NCBI RefSeq assembly: GCF_022807995.1
Contig: NZ_CP094351.1
Span: forward strand, 1,457,001 to 1,521,000
Reading direction: 5' to 3'
Length of the DNA stretch: 64,000 bases
DNA from: Pseudomonas orientalis
GTDB lineage: Bacteria; Pseudomonadota; Gammaproteobacteria; Pseudomonadales; Pseudomonadaceae
A program made the translations under genes and the position numbers. This document shows, in pieces, positions 37,142 through 46,385 of the stretch (positions are counted from its first letter, which is position 1; each line of letters starts with the position of its first letter). The notes under the pieces are model-generated. The model worked only from the letters and a program-made list of their open reading frames with translations, was not told where the DNA came from and made no database searches.

Positions 37142-37510
37142 CTAAGCGCTGATGGGCAGGCGCAGCTCGAAAGGTCGCTCCTGAAGAGGGGCCAGGCCGA
37201 AGGCAGCGCGGGCGGCATCGCAGTCGACGTTTTGCACGCCCTGGCTCCACGAGGCGTCGAACTCGCGGCAGGGGCTTGAGCGCTGTTCATAAATCGAACA
37301 GCGCGTGCCTTTACCTACCTCTCCCTCGAGGCTGCAGCAGCGTGCAGGCTTCTGGTCGGTTCCGATCATTGCCACGCGGGTGGGGTTGATCTGCACCACC
37401 AGGTCATCGGGCACCGTACCGCCCGACGAAGCGCATTCGCCCCAGAAGAAAGACACGCGAAAGTGTGAACAGCAGGCACCGCAATTCAGACACGGACTGG
37501 CTTCGGACAT
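37142..37510 (-). CDS. YkgJ family cysteine cluster protein
   Basis: 122 residues starting MSEASPCLNCGACC, the family N-terminus; an ATG at 37519 adds three residues, and neither has a clear ribosome site. Cysteines in CLNCGACC, CC and CSIYEQRSSPCREF form the YkgJ zinc/Fe-S pattern. The end is DVQ-like with DCDAARAAFGL. Single gene, 122 bases upstream of the MHYT gene. Role unknown. Confidence 0.83.
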   Translation of the reverse strand: MSEASPCLNCGACCSHFRVSFFWGECASSGGTVPDDLVVQINPTRVAMIGTDQKPARCCSLEGEVGKGTRCSIYEQRSSPCREFDASWSQGVQNVDCDAARAAFGLAPLQERPFELRLPISA

Positions 37511-37759
37511 GGGCGTCATCGATAGGAGTGGGTAAGGGGGGACAGCGGGAAGGCTCGCCATTCTATCTGGGCCATGGCCGTTGGGAAGGGGGGCGCATGG
37601 ATATATTTTTCGTAGGGAAAGTCCCGTAGTTTCGGGGATATCACGCCCTATCAGCTTTACGAATCATTACAGACAAGCGCCGCCAGCCTGACTATGTTGC
37701 AGCTACTGAGCAGGATGCAGTGGGCATCGCGGCTCTCATAACAATAAAGAGACGGACCC

Positions 37760-39106
37760 ATGCAGAACTCGACCCAAGCGGCGAATGCCTGGCGCATTCT
37801 GTTCCTGCTGTTCCTCGCCAACCTGTTCAATTTCTTCGACCGCACCATTCCCGCGATCATCATCGAGCCGATCCGCATGGAGTGGCATCTGAGCGACTTC
37901 CAGCTCGGCATCATCGGTACTTCCTTCACCATCGTCTATGCCATCGCCGGGCTGCCGTTGGGGCGCCTGGCCGACACGGGTTCGCGCAGCAAATTGATGG
38001 GCTGGGGCCTGTTTGCCTGGAGCGGGCTGACGGCGATCAATGGCCTGGTTGGCAGTTTCTGGAGCTTTCTGCTGGTGCGCATGGGCATCGGCATCGGGGA
38101 AGCCAGCTATGCCCCCGCCGCCAATTCATTGATCGGCGATCTGTTCCCCGCCCACCGCCGTGCACGCGCCATGGGCATCTTCATGCTCGGCCTGCCGTTG
38201 GGCTTGTTGCTGGCATTCTTCACCATTGGCGCGATGGTCAAGGCATTCGACAGCTGGCGTGCGCCGTTCTTTATTGCCGCGGTGCCGGGGCTGATCCTCG
38301 CGGTGTTCATGTTCTACATCAAGGAGCCCAAACGCGGCGCGGCGGAATCGGTGCAAGTGTCCCAGGAGCGCGTCGACCGCCCGATCCGCCGGGTCCTGGC
38401 GGTGCCGACCTTCCTGTGGCTGGTGCTGGCCGGGCTGTGCTTCAACTTCGCCACCTACGCGTGCAACTCATTCCTGGTGCCGATGCTGCAACGTTACTTC
38501 CTGATGCCTTTGCAGGAGGCGGCCGTGGCCACCGGTGTGATCGTCGGCCTGACCGGTCTGGTGGGCCTGACCCTGGGTGGCTGGATTGCCGACAAGATCC
38601 ATCAACGGGTCGCCAATGGCCGGCTGCTGTTCGCCGCGTGCAGCCTGATCATCTCCACGGTCACCACCGCCTGGGCCTTGCATGCCGGGCGTATCGAGAT
38701 CGGCGTGTTCGTCTTGCTGTTCAGCGTGGGCTGGTTGTTTGCGTACAACTTCTATACTTGCGTGTACACGGCGATCCAGGACGTGGTTGAACCGCGCCTG
38801 CGGGCCACGGCGATGGCGTTGTTCTTCGCCGGCCTGTATCTGCTGGGTGGGGGGATGGGGCCAATCGTGGTGGGCGGACTGTCTGATCACTTTGCGCATG
38901 CGGCGATGTACGCGGCGGGGGCGCAGCAGATGACCGAGGCTTATAAGGCGGTGGGGTTGCATGACGCCATGTATCTGATCCCGGTGGCGTTGTTTCTCAC
39001 TATGCTGTTTCTGTTTCAGGCGTCCCGCAGTTTTGTGCGTGATGCCAAGCGGATGAAGGAGGGGTTGATTGCGGTGGAGGTGCCGGCTGCTGCGGCGACA
39101 GCTTGA
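37760..39106 (+). CDS. MFS transporter, spinster-like
   Basis: 448 residues, 12 helices. First helix FNFFDRTIPAIIIEPIRMEWHLSDFQLGIIGTSF, the cytoplasmic loop GRLADTGSRSKLMGWGL, and GEASYAPAANSLIGDLFPAHRRARAMG are typical of spinster-type MFS members (proton or facilitated transport of organic anions or lipids). No associated enzymes. The 249-base upstream region has no recognised regulatory site. Substrate unknown. Confidence 0.85.
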   Translation: MQNSTQAANAWRILFLLFLANLFNFFDRTIPAIIIEPIRMEWHLSDFQLGIIGTSFTIVYAIAGLPLGRLADTGSRSKLMGWGLFAWSGLTAINGLVGSFWSFLLVRMGIGIGEASYAPAANSLIGDLFPAHRRARAMGIFMLGLPLGLLLAFFTIGAMVKAFDSWRAPFFIAAVPGLILAVFMFYIKEPKRGAAESVQVSQERVDRPIRRVLAVPTFLWLVLAGLCFNFATYACNSFLVPMLQRYFLMPLQEAAVATGVIVGLTGLVGLTLGGWIADKIHQRVANGRLLFAACSLIISTVTTAWALHAGRIEIGVFVLLFSVGWLFAYNFYTCVYTAIQDVVEPRLRATAMALFFAGLYLLGGGMGPIVVGGLSDHFAHAAMYAAGAQQMTEAYKAVGLHDAMYLIPVALFLTMLFLFQASRSFVRDAKRMKEGLIAVEVPAAAATA

Positions 39107-39120
39107 GACCGAGGTGAGTC

Positions 39121-39183
39121 TATCGGGGCACCCTCCACATTTTGATTTGTGAACACTGTGGGAGGGGGCTTGCCCCCGATGGC
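39121..39183. repeat. degraded REP doublet, GTGGG ends inward
   Basis: The left copy is shortened (TATCGGGGCACCCTCCACAT) and the right one intact (39158-39182, TGTGGGAGGGGGCTTGCCCC...). It follows the MFS stop by 14 bases and is adjacent to the larger repeat. Confidence 0.8.
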
Positions 39184-39210
39184 GGCCTCAGGAATGACCA
39201 GGATGTTGGA

Positions 39211-39535
39211 TCAGATCGAGTACATATCCGTTTCTGCGGTCACGGCTGCTATGGGTTCCGCTTTTACAGCGGCTCACTTTTGAAAAGCGCAAAAGTAAGC
39301 AAAACGCTTTTGCCCCACCACTCGGCACCTCGCCCAGGCTCGGTGTGCCCGAACGCAGGCTTGAATCCGTGGGCCGCCGCAATGGGCCATCCATGGCCCA
39401 GTGCGGCTAACCCGGCGTCCTGCCGGGTTGCCCACGGATTCAAGCCTGCGTTCGGCCAGCGTGGTTTAACGGGGCGCCTAAAATCAAAAGCAGATCAAGA
39501 TCAAGATCAAGAGCGACTCGCTTCGCATCGTGGTT
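39211..39535. repeat. cloverleaf-forming interspersed intergenic repeat
   Basis: About 325 bases without a gene. Perfect 24-bp arms (39351-39374 GAACGCAGGCTTGAATCC..., and 39430-39453) enclose two nested hairpins: CCGCAATGGGCCAT / ATGGCCCAGTGCGG and AACCCGGC / GCCGGGTT. The left flank has ACTTTTG-N7-CAAAAGT (39276-39296) and the right flank three tandem AGATCA units (39492-39510). I recognise near-identical elements from many P. fluorescens-group genomes, so this is a genomic repeat rather than a gene relic. No coding sequence inside. Confidence 0.75.
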
Positions 39536-39607
39536 AGCGGTTTTTTAACGGTGGGCGCTACAAAGTTGTGTAGATACCTATGCCCCGATGAGGCCCTGAA
39601 GGCACAT

Positions 39608-39643
39608 AAAAAAGGCCCGCATTGTGTGCGGGCCTTTCTTTTT
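39608..39643. terminator. terminator beyond rapA
   Basis: Stem AAAGGCCCGCA / TGCGGGCCTTT with T-runs on both strands, 14 bases after the leftward rapA stop. Confidence 0.88.
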
Positions 39644-39656
39644 CAGCAGGCAGTGA

Positions 39657-42503
39657 TCAGCCCGCCACCAGCACTCGAATCGCTTCGAGGCGCAACGCGG
39701 CCTTGTCGAGCATGGCCAGGCCTTGCTCACGCTGGTTGCGCAGGGCGACCAACTCGCTGTCGCGTACGGTCGGGTTGACCGCTTGCAGCGCGGTCAAACG
39801 TGCCAGCTCTTCGTCGGTGTCTGCCGCCAGGCGACGCTTGGCCTCGGCCACGCGTTCGGCGTGACGCGGGGCGATCTTTTCTTCGCCGGCGTTGATGCGC
39901 GGCGTCAACTGGTCGCGCTGGGCCTGTACGAATTTGTTGGCGCTGGCGCGCGGCACGCTTTCCAACTGGTCGTTCAAGGTCACGAACGACACGCGGCCGG
40001 ACAGGTCATTGCCGTTGGCATCCAGCAGGCAGCGCAAGGCCGCCGGCGGCAGGTAGCGACCCAGTTGCAGCGAGCGCGGGGCAACCACTTCGCTGACATA
40101 CAGCAGTTCCAGCAGGACGGTACCCGGCTTGAGCGCCTTGTTCTTGATCAGCGCCACGGCGGTGTTGCCCATGGAACCGGACAGCACCAGGTCCATGCCG
40201 CCTTGCACCATCGGATGCTCCCAGGTGATGAATTGCATGTCTTCACGCGACAGCGCCTGGTTGCGGTCGTAGGTGATGGTCACGCCTTCGTCGTCGCCCA
40301 GGGGAAAGCTGGCGTCGAGCATCTTCTCGCTGGGCTTGAGGATCAGCGCGTTTTCCGAATGGTCCTCGCTGTCGATGCCGAAGGCGTCGAACAGGGTTTC
40401 CATGTAGATCGGCAGGGCGAACTGATCGTCCTGCTCGAGGATGTCCTCGACCAGCGCATCGCCTTCACCGGCACCGCCGGAGTTGAGTTCCAGGAGACGG
40501 TCGCGACCGGTGTGCAGTTCCTGCTCCAGGCGCTCGCGCTCGGCACGGGCCTCGTCGATCAGGGCCTGCCACTCGCCGTCGTCGGCGTTCTCCAGCAGCG
40601 GCAGCAGGCGCGGGCCGAACTGATGCTGCAAGGCGTTGCCGGTCGGGCAGGTGTTGAGGAAGGCGTTGAGCGCTTCGTGGTACCACTGGAACAGGCGCTC
40701 TTGCGGGCTGGTTTCCAGGTACGGCACGTGCAGTTCGATCACGTGTTTCTGGCCGATCCGGTCCAGACGGCCGATGCGCTGTTCCAGCAGGTCCGGGTGG
40801 GACGGCAGGTCGAACAGCACCAGGTGGTGGGAGAATTGGAAGTTGCGGCCTTCACTGCCGATTTCCGAGCAGATCAGCACCTGGGCGCCAAATTCTTCAT
40901 CGGCGAAGTACGCTGCGGCGCGGTCGCGTTCGAGGATGTTCATGCCCTCGTGGAACACCGTGGCCGGAATGCCGGAACGTACGCGCAGCGCGTCTTCCAG
41001 GTCCATGGCGGTTTCGGCGTGGGCGCAGATCACCAGGACCTTGGTGCGCTTGAGCATTTTCAGCTGGTCGATCAGCCACTCGACACGCGGGTCGAAGCGC
41101 CACCAGCGGTGCTCTTCCTCGATGTCCGGTTGCGCCTGGAAGCTGACTTCCGGGTACAGCTCGGCGTGTTCGCCCAGCGGCAGCTCCATATATTCGTCCG
41201 GGTTCGGCAGCGGGTAGGCGTGCAGCTTGCGCTCGGGGAAACCCTGCACGGCGGCGCGGGTGTTGCGAAACAGCACGCGGCCGGTGCCGTGGCGGTCGAG
41301 CAGTTCACGCACCAGGCGTGCGCTGGCTTCGGTATCGCCATCGTTGACGGCGGTGAGCAGGGCTTCACCTTCGTTGCCGAGGAAACCCTGGATGGTCTTG
41401 TGCGCGGCAGGCGACAAGCGACCCTTGTCCAGCAGCTCCTGCACGGCTTCGGCCACCGGGCGATAGTTCTCGCTCTCGGCGCGGAAGGCGTGCAGGTCGT
41501 GGAAGCGGTTCGGGTCGAGCAGGCGCAGGCGCGCGAAGTGGCTGTCCTGGCCGAGTTGTTCCGGGGTGGCGGTGAGCAGCAGCACGCCTGGAATCACTTC
41601 GGCCAGTTGCTCGACCAGCGAGTACTCGGCGCTGGCCTTGTCTTCATGCCACACCAGGTGGTGAGCTTCGTCGACCACCAGCAGGTCCCAACCGGCGGCG
41701 AACAGCGCGTCCTGGGCCTTCTCGTCGTCCACCAGCCATTCCAGGGCGACCAGCGCCAACTGTGTGTCTTCGAACGGGTTGGTGGCATCGCTTTCGATAA
41801 AGCGTTCTTCGTCGAACAATGCGACCTGCAGGTTGAAGCGGCGGCGCATTTCCACCAGCCACTGGTGCTGCAGGTTTTCCGGCACCAGGATCAGCACGCG
41901 GCTGGCGCGGCCCGAGAGCAACTGGCGATGGATCACCAGGCCCGCTTCGATGGTCTTGCCCAGGCCCACTTCGTCGGCCAGCAATACCCGCGGCGCGATA
42001 CGGTCGGCGACTTCACGGGCGATGTGCAGTTGGTGGGCAATCGGTTGCGCACGCACGCCGCCCAGGCCCCACAGCGAGGACTGCAATTGGCGGCTGGTGT
42101 GTTCCAGGGTGTGGTAGCGCAGCGAGAACCAGGCCAGCGGGTCGATCTGCCCGGCGAACAGGCGGTCGCTGGCCAGGCGGAACTGGATGAAGTTGGACAG
42201 TTGGGTTTCCGGCAGGGTGACCTGCTCGTTCTGCCCATTGAGGCCGTGGTAGACCAGCAGGCCGTCGACGTCATCGACTTCCTGTACGGTCATTTTCCAG
42301 CCTTCGAAATGGGTGATGCTGTCGCCCGGCGAAAACCTCACGCGGGTGAGGGGCGCATTCCGTAGCGCATACTGGCGAGTGTCGCCAGTGGCCGGATAGA
42401 GCACGGTCAACAAGCGGCCGTCCTGTGCCAGAACGGTGCCTAACCCCAGCTCTGCTTCGCTGTCACTAATCCAGCGTTGCCCCGGTTGATACTGCTGCGC
42501 CAT
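39657..42503 (-). CDS. rapA: RNA polymerase-associated ATPase RapA
   Basis: 948 residues, a Swi2/Snf2 ATPase that binds core RNA polymerase and promotes its recycling after termination. N-terminal Tudor-like domains ([25 protein letters not shown]), then Walker [15 protein letters not shown] (about 175-188), DEAH box [10 protein letters not shown], and motif [15 protein letters not shown]. Full length compared with E. coli (968). Monocistronic and divergent from a small unknown gene. Confidence 0.95.
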   Translation of the reverse strand: MAQQYQPGQRWISDSEAELGLGTVLAQDGRLLTVLYPATGDTRQYALRNAPLTRVRFSPGDSITHFEGWKMTVQEVDDVDGLLVYHGLNGQNEQVTLPETQLSNFIQFRLASDRLFAGQIDPLAWFSLRYHTLEHTSRQLQSSLWGLGGVRAQPIAHQLHIAREVADRIAPRVLLADEVGLGKTIEAGLVIHRQLLSGRASRVLILVPENLQHQWLVEMRRRFNLQVALFDEERFIESDATNPFEDTQLALVALEWLVDDEKAQDALFAAGWDLLVVDEAHHLVWHEDKASAEYSLVEQLAEVIPGVLLLTATPEQLGQDSHFARLRLLDPNRFHDLHAFRAESENYRPVAEAVQELLDKGRLSPAAHKTIQGFLGNEGEALLTAVNDGDTEASARLVRELLDRHGTGRVLFRNTRAAVQGFPERKLHAYPLPNPDEYMELPLGEHAELYPEVSFQAQPDIEEEHRWWRFDPRVEWLIDQLKMLKRTKVLVICAHAETAMDLEDALRVRSGIPATVFHEGMNILERDRAAAYFADEEFGAQVLICSEIGSEGRNFQFSHHLVLFDLPSHPDLLEQRIGRLDRIGQKHVIELHVPYLETSPQERLFQWYHEALNAFLNTCPTGNALQHQFGPRLLPLLENADDGEWQALIDEARAERERLEQELHTGRDRLLELNSGGAGEGDALVEDILEQDDQFALPIYMETLFDAFGIDSEDHSENALILKPSEKMLDASFPLGDDEGVTITYDRNQALSREDMQFITWEHPMVQGGMDLVLSGSMGNTAVALIKNKALKPGTVLLELLYVSEVVAPRSLQLGRYLPPAALRCLLDANGNDLSGRVSFVTLNDQLESVPRASANKFVQAQRDQLTPRINAGEEKIAPRHAERVAEAKRRLAADTDEELARLTALQAVNPTVRDSELVALRNQREQGLAMLDKAALRLEAIRVLVAG

Positions 42504-42722
42504 GCTGCCTGACTCCCGCCGTGAAAAAGCCGACTATCTTAACGGAACACGGCCCCACGCCCAAGGACTCTGACGAAAACTACTGGGTCGGTGCACGCGC
42601 CCGCCGGCTAAATCGACGGGTGGCGGGCACTCACAACTGTCGACTGGGTCACAGCTTGGCAAGCCAGCGCTCAAGTCGCCCTGTGGCGCGCCGACAGCCT
42701 GATGACCAGGAGAATCAAGATT

Positions 42723-43064
42723 ATGTTGCCACCCATGCTGCCCGTCAGTGTCGTGCCGGTCACGTCGCAACTCGATCCGGTGCGCCAGAAGCCGGATATC
42801 CCGCCCGTCGTGCCGGTTCAAGCGGGCTCCAACGAGAGCACCATCGACCTGAAAAAGGGCGATGCGGAGCAGTCGACCTTTCTGCTGCGCGAAGAACAAC
42901 GCCGCCAGCAAGAGCAGCAAAAACGTCAGCGTGAAGCCGATGACGACCCTGAGCAGCACCTGCCGATCCCCGGGGATCTGCTCAACGCCGACAACACCGT
43001 TCCCGTCGCACCGTTGATTGAAGACGCGCCACGCCAGGGCTTGTGGGTAGACATCGAGGTTTAG
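42723..43064 (+). CDS. conserved small hydrophilic protein of unknown function
   Basis: 113 residues from ATG 42723 (AGGAG 11 bases before; an ATG at 42702 would add seven residues). It is Pro/Val-rich at the start (PPMLPVSVVPVTSQLDPV), then a charged coiled-coil (LREEQRRQQEQQKRQREADDD) and a short conserved-looking end (GLWVDIEV). I recognise no family. Its stop overlaps the convergent aminotransferase stop by 4 bases, and it is divergent from rapA. Confidence 0.65.
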   Translation: MLPPMLPVSVVPVTSQLDPVRQKPDIPPVVPVQAGSNESTIDLKKGDAEQSTFLLREEQRRQQEQQKRQREADDDPEQHLPIPGDLLNADNTVPVAPLIEDAPRQGLWVDIEV

Positions 43065-44182
43065 TCGCGCAGTGCTCGCAAGGCCCCCAGCAGTAACTCG
43101 CAGTCCCGGTCGTCGTTGAGTGGACTGACGGAGATTCGCGCAATGCTGTCCAGCCCGCGCGCCTGCATGTCCAATGGGGTGTAGGCCACACCGTTGGCGC
43201 CGATGTTGATGCGCTGCAAGCCGAGGCGCTGCTTGAGTTCGAAGGCGTCCCAACCGGTCAGGTTGAAGGCGATCAGTCCGGACTGCAGCGTGCCCAAGTC
43301 ATGCAAGCAAATCCCCGGGATCTGGCGCAGCCCTTCGCGGATTTGCGCGCTGGTGCGCGAGACGCCTTCCCATACCTGCTCGACCCCCAGTTGGTTGATC
43401 TCCTGCAAGGCATTGCCGAGTCCGGCCAGCAAGGCAAAGGACGCTTCGCTGGTTTCGAAGCGCCGCGCGTCGTTGCGCAAATCGAAACCTGCGGCGGTCC
43501 AGGGCGCTGAAAATACATCGCGCTGGGCAGGATTCAGGCGCTGCAAAAACGCCGGTCTTACATACAACAGTGCCGTGCCCCGTGGCCCGCGCAGGTGCTT
43601 GCGGCCGGCGCACTTGAGCACATCGCAGTGCAGCGCCTGGACATCCACAGGCACCTGGCCGAGCGCCTGGCCAGCGTCGATAAAGTAGGGAATGGCGTGA
43701 CGCCGCGCCACTTCGCCGATGGCCTGGGCAGGGTTGATCAGGCCACCGTTGGCCGGTAGCCAGGTGAGGTTGATCAACTTCACGTCGGCGTCGATCATCG
43801 CCTCCAGCGCCACCGGGCACACCGCGCCGGCCGCGTCACAGGGGATGACGTCGATTCGAGCACCAGCTTGCACGGCCATTGCCATGCTCGCCAGGTTACC
43901 GCCCCATTCATGCCGGCCCACCAGGATGCGGTCACCTGGCTGCCACGGGCCCAGCGCCTGGAACGCCAGGTTCCAGGCCGTCGAGCCACTGCTGGCGAAG
44001 GCAATCGAGGACGCGGGCGCATTGAGCAATTGCGCGGCGGCGTGACGGGCCTGCTCCACCAGCACGGCGCCATGCTCGCCAGCTTCCATCGGACCGTCCT
44101 GGGCTTCGCGTTGCAGTTGGGCGACGATGGCGTCGAGGGTGGCCTGGCTGGGCAGAGAAGCGCCGGCATGATTGAAATGCAC
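43061..44182 (-). CDS. aminotransferase class V-fold PLP enzyme
   Basis: At least 373 residues. PLP-binding lysine in KCAGRKHLRGPRG (about residue 195), preceded by IPYFIDAGQALGQV. Resembles SufS/kynureninase-like class V enzymes of uncertain activity. GTG 44182 is the first conventional start, but in-frame sequence just upstream (LAIRQLRAVTPGCRTGI) looks like the family's N-terminus. A CTG at 44242 overlapping the ridA stop (CTGA) may be the real start, giving 393 residues. It is grouped with ridA and a LysR gene. Confidence 0.82.
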   Translation of the reverse strand: MHFNHAGASLPSQATLDAIVAQLQREAQDGPMEAGEHGAVLVEQARHAAAQLLNAPASSIAFASSGSTAWNLAFQALGPWQPGDRILVGRHEWGGNLASMAMAVQAGARIDVIPCDAAGAVCPVALEAMIDADVKLINLTWLPANGGLINPAQAIGEVARRHAIPYFIDAGQALGQVPVDVQALHCDVLKCAGRKHLRGPRGTALLYVRPAFLQRLNPAQRDVFSAPWTAAGFDLRNDARRFETSEASFALLAGLGNALQEINQLGVEQVWEGVSRTSAQIREGLRQIPGICLHDLGTLQSGLIAFNLTGWDAFELKQRLGLQRINIGANGVAYTPLDMQARGLDSIARISVSPLNDDRDCELLLGALRALRD

Positions 44183-44238
44183 GATGCCGGTCCGGCAGCC
44201 GGGCGTGACCGCTCGCAGTTGTCGGATGGCCAGCGGGG

Positions 44239-44709
44239 TCAGGGTTGCAACTCGACAATGGCGTCGACTTCCACGGCCACGCCCGCCGGCAAACTGCTCA
44301 CGCCGACGGCGGTGCGCACATGCTGGCCTTTGTCACCAAGGGCGTTGACCAACAGGTTCGATGCGCCATTGGCGACCACGCTCTGGCGCTGGAAATCGGC
44401 AGTGCAGGCGATGAACACTCCCAGCCTCACGATGCGCACCACGCGCGACAGGTCATCGCCCAGGGCATCGCTCAGTTGCCCGAGCAGGCCCAGCGCCGCG
44501 AGTTCCGCCGCCTGCGCGCCTTGTTGATCATCCAGCGTGTCGCCGACGCGACCGACGTAGGCGGGCGTGCCATCGAGCAGGGGAATTTGCCCGGAAATGA
44601 AGAGTTGGTTGCCGCTGGCGACATGGTTGATGTAGTTGGCCGCCGGCTGGCTGGCAGTTGGCAGTGTCAGGCCAAGGGCGTGAACGCGTTGACGGATGGA
44701 GTCGCTCAT
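44239..44709 (-). CDS. RidA family protein (YjgF/Rid)
   Basis: 156 residues, ATG 44709 with GAGG upstream. Rid-family end (GVSSLPAGVAVEVDAIVEL) and YINHVASGNQLFISGQIPLLDG. Slightly longer than RidA and typical of the YjgH/TdcF-like Rid subgroups often paired with PLP enzymes. It probably hydrolyses reactive enamine/imine intermediates released by the neighbouring aminotransferase-like enzyme. Translational coupling to that gene is suggested by the overlap. Confidence 0.88.
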   Translation of the reverse strand: MSDSIRQRVHALGLTLPTASQPAANYINHVASGNQLFISGQIPLLDGTPAYVGRVGDTLDDQQGAQAAELAALGLLGQLSDALGDDLSRVVRIVRLGVFIACTADFQRQSVVANGASNLLVNALGDKGQHVRTAVGVSSLPAGVAVEVDAIVELQP

Positions 44710-44799
44710 GATGCAACCTCTTGAGGGGTGAGGTTCCAGCATGTTGACTGCACCGGTCGCCGACAAACGGATAGATCTCAACCGACGCATCGAAAAAAA

Positions 44800-45672
44800 T
44801 CATGCGTCGGCGCAGGTTTCCTGCAGCCACTGAATGAAACATGCCGCCGCTTCGCTCGGCGGACTGTGGGGTGTGATCAGCCAGTAGCCGATCTCACTGT
44901 GGTACGGCGGCCAGTCGAACGCCTCCACCAGGCTGCCGTCGCGAAGCTTGCGCTGAATCAGGCGATGGCGGCCCATGGCGATTCCCTGGCCGGCCACGGT
45001 GGCTTCGACCACGATGTTGTAGTCATGCAGCATCACGCGAGGGTGGCGCTCGAGGTCGACCTGATAATGCTGCGACCAGTCCGTCCACTCGAACGGGCGG
45101 TGTGAGGTGGCCATCAACAACGGGCTATCCTGCGATTGGCCGGCCTTGAAGGCCGGGCTGCATACCGGTGACAGGGTTTCGGTCATCAGTCGCGTGGCGT
45201 GCACGTCGGGCCAGTCGCCCTTGCCGTAACGGATGGCCAGGTCCACCTCGGCACCGGCGACGTTGGCCAATTGAATGGCGGGCAGCAATTCAACCTGGAT
45301 ATGCGGGTAGCGATTGAGAAACCCGGCCAGACGCGGCGCCAGCCACAGCGTGGCGAAAGACGCCAGCAAGCCGACGCGCAACAGGCTGGGGCCGGGTACT
45401 TTTTTTTGGTGGCGGGTGGCGCTTGCAATGGCATCCAGGGCCGGGCGGATTTCGTTGTAGTAATGCTGGCCGTCCACCGTCAGATCTATCGCACGTGTGC
45501 GCCGGATAAACAGCGGTTTGCCCAAGTGTTGCTCAAGTTTTTGCACGTGGTGGCTCAGGGCGCTCTGGGTTACCGACAACTCATTTGCCGCCTTGATAAA
45601 GCTCAAGTGCCGTGCCACAGCCTCAAAGGCGCGCAGGGCCAGCAACGGAGGAAGGTCCTTGTGCAGTGCCAC
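44800..45672 (-). CDS. LysR-type regulator, GcvA-like
   Basis: 290 residues, GTG start at 45672 (AGGAG 10 bases before). The N-terminus DLPPLLALRAFEAVARHLSFIKAANELSVTQSALSHHVQKLEQHLGKPLF is of the GcvA/AmpR type. It lies 90 bases upstream of and codirectional with ridA and the aminotransferase gene, which it may regulate. Divergent from the 45804 gene. Confidence 0.87.
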   Translation of the reverse strand: MALHKDLPPLLALRAFEAVARHLSFIKAANELSVTQSALSHHVQKLEQHLGKPLFIRRTRAIDLTVDGQHYYNEIRPALDAIASATRHQKKVPGPSLLRVGLLASFATLWLAPRLAGFLNRYPHIQVELLPAIQLANVAGAEVDLAIRYGKGDWPDVHATRLMTETLSPVCSPAFKAGQSQDSPLLMATSHRPFEWTDWSQHYQVDLERHPRVMLHDYNIVVEATVAGQGIAMGRHRLIQRKLRDGSLVEAFDWPPYHSEIGYWLITPHSPPSEAAACFIQWLQETCADA

Positions 45673-45803
45673 CGGGTTGCGTCTCCTGGGAGGAAGGAAA
45701 GGGCCGATTCTGGTCGATACCCTGCATTTTGTCGCCCGCTGATTTGCCGTCGGGCGCGGGAGACCGCATTATTGGGCACTCCCGCCATAACGTAAGCCAA
45801 GCC

Positions 45804-45983
45804 ATGAGTGACGACGACAAGCTGATCGACCTGAATGCCGAACGCGCCAAGCGCGTGCATGACCTCAATGACAAACGCCTGAACGAAGTGCGCCAGGCGT
45901 TTGAACAGGCGATGCCTTTGGGTAAAGCCAAGAAGAAGTCGAAGACAAGCCGAAAAAACGTTGAATCAACTTGCCTTGATTGA
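45804..45983 (+). CDS. small charged protein, possible frameshifted tail
   Basis: 59 residues: MSDDDKLIDLNAERAKRVHDLNDKRL..., with a coiled-coil and a Lys-rich end (KAKKKSKTSRKN). The last codons look off: inserting one base after AAGAC (about 45944) would give ...KTKPKKR-stop at about 45965, a more typical basic ending. So the tail VESTCLD may come from a one-base deletion. Function unknown; restricted to Pseudomonas as far as I know. Confidence 0.65.
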   Translation: MSDDDKLIDLNAERAKRVHDLNDKRLNEVRQAFEQAMPLGKAKKKSKTSRKNVESTCLD

Positions 45984-46107
45984 TCCAGGTCAGTTATTGC
46001 CCTTCTTTACGCCCCGTCGCGGGCGACATTGATCCCCGTCAATTTTCCACTTCGCCTTCTCGATTAACTTAGCCCTATCGCAACAGGGCAAGTGCAGGAG
46101 GCCGGTC

Positions 46108-46224
46108 ATGTTTATCGATAATGTGGTATTTGCCGGAGTGCTGACCGTGAGCCTCATGGTGCTGTTTTTTGCAGGGTTTGGATTTTTCATCTGGAAAGAC
46201 GCAAACAAGCGTAAAAAACCCTAG
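46108..46224 (+). CDS. ccoM: cbb3 oxidase small subunit CcoM
   Basis: 38 residues, MFIDNVVFAGVLTVSLMVLF..., one membrane helix (residues 8-29) and a basic tail KDANKRKKP. AGGAG lies 7 bases upstream, and a UUCG-loop terminator lies 34 bases downstream. It matches CcoM of P. stutzeri, a small subunit that stabilises the cbb3-type cytochrome c oxidase. It stands alone, away from a ccoNOQP operon. Confidence 0.82.
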   Translation: MFIDNVVFAGVLTVSLMVLFFAGFGFFIWKDANKRKKP

Positions 46225-46258
46225 GTTTTTCCGGATTACAGAGCACGCAAGGCATTTT

Positions 46259-46284
46259 GGGCGACTTCGGTCGCCCTTTTTTTT
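46259..46284 (+). terminator. ccoM terminator
   Basis: GGGCGAC-TTCG-GTCGCCC with eight T residues following. Confidence 0.93.
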
Positions 46285-46334
46285 GGCTGATTGTTGGTCG
46301 ATCGTTCATAGCGTGGGAATGATCATCAGGCAAT

Positions 46335-46369
46335 AAAAAAGGTGCGATTCCCGCGAATCGCACCTTTTT
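46335..46369. terminator. bidirectional terminator, pitA end
   Basis: AAAAAGGTGCGATTC / GAATCGCACCTTTTT, a 15-bp stem with loop CCGC, 17 bases beyond the leftward pitA stop. Confidence 0.93.
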
Positions 46370-46385
46370 CATTGCAGGCGGCTAA

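Noticed and set aside
37720..38790. Open frame in a shifted register over the MFS gene
   Set aside because: The MFS protein reads cleanly at 37760-39106.
39723..42365. 880-codon open frame antisense to rapA
   Set aside because: rapA is unambiguous; the antisense product has no fold or motif.
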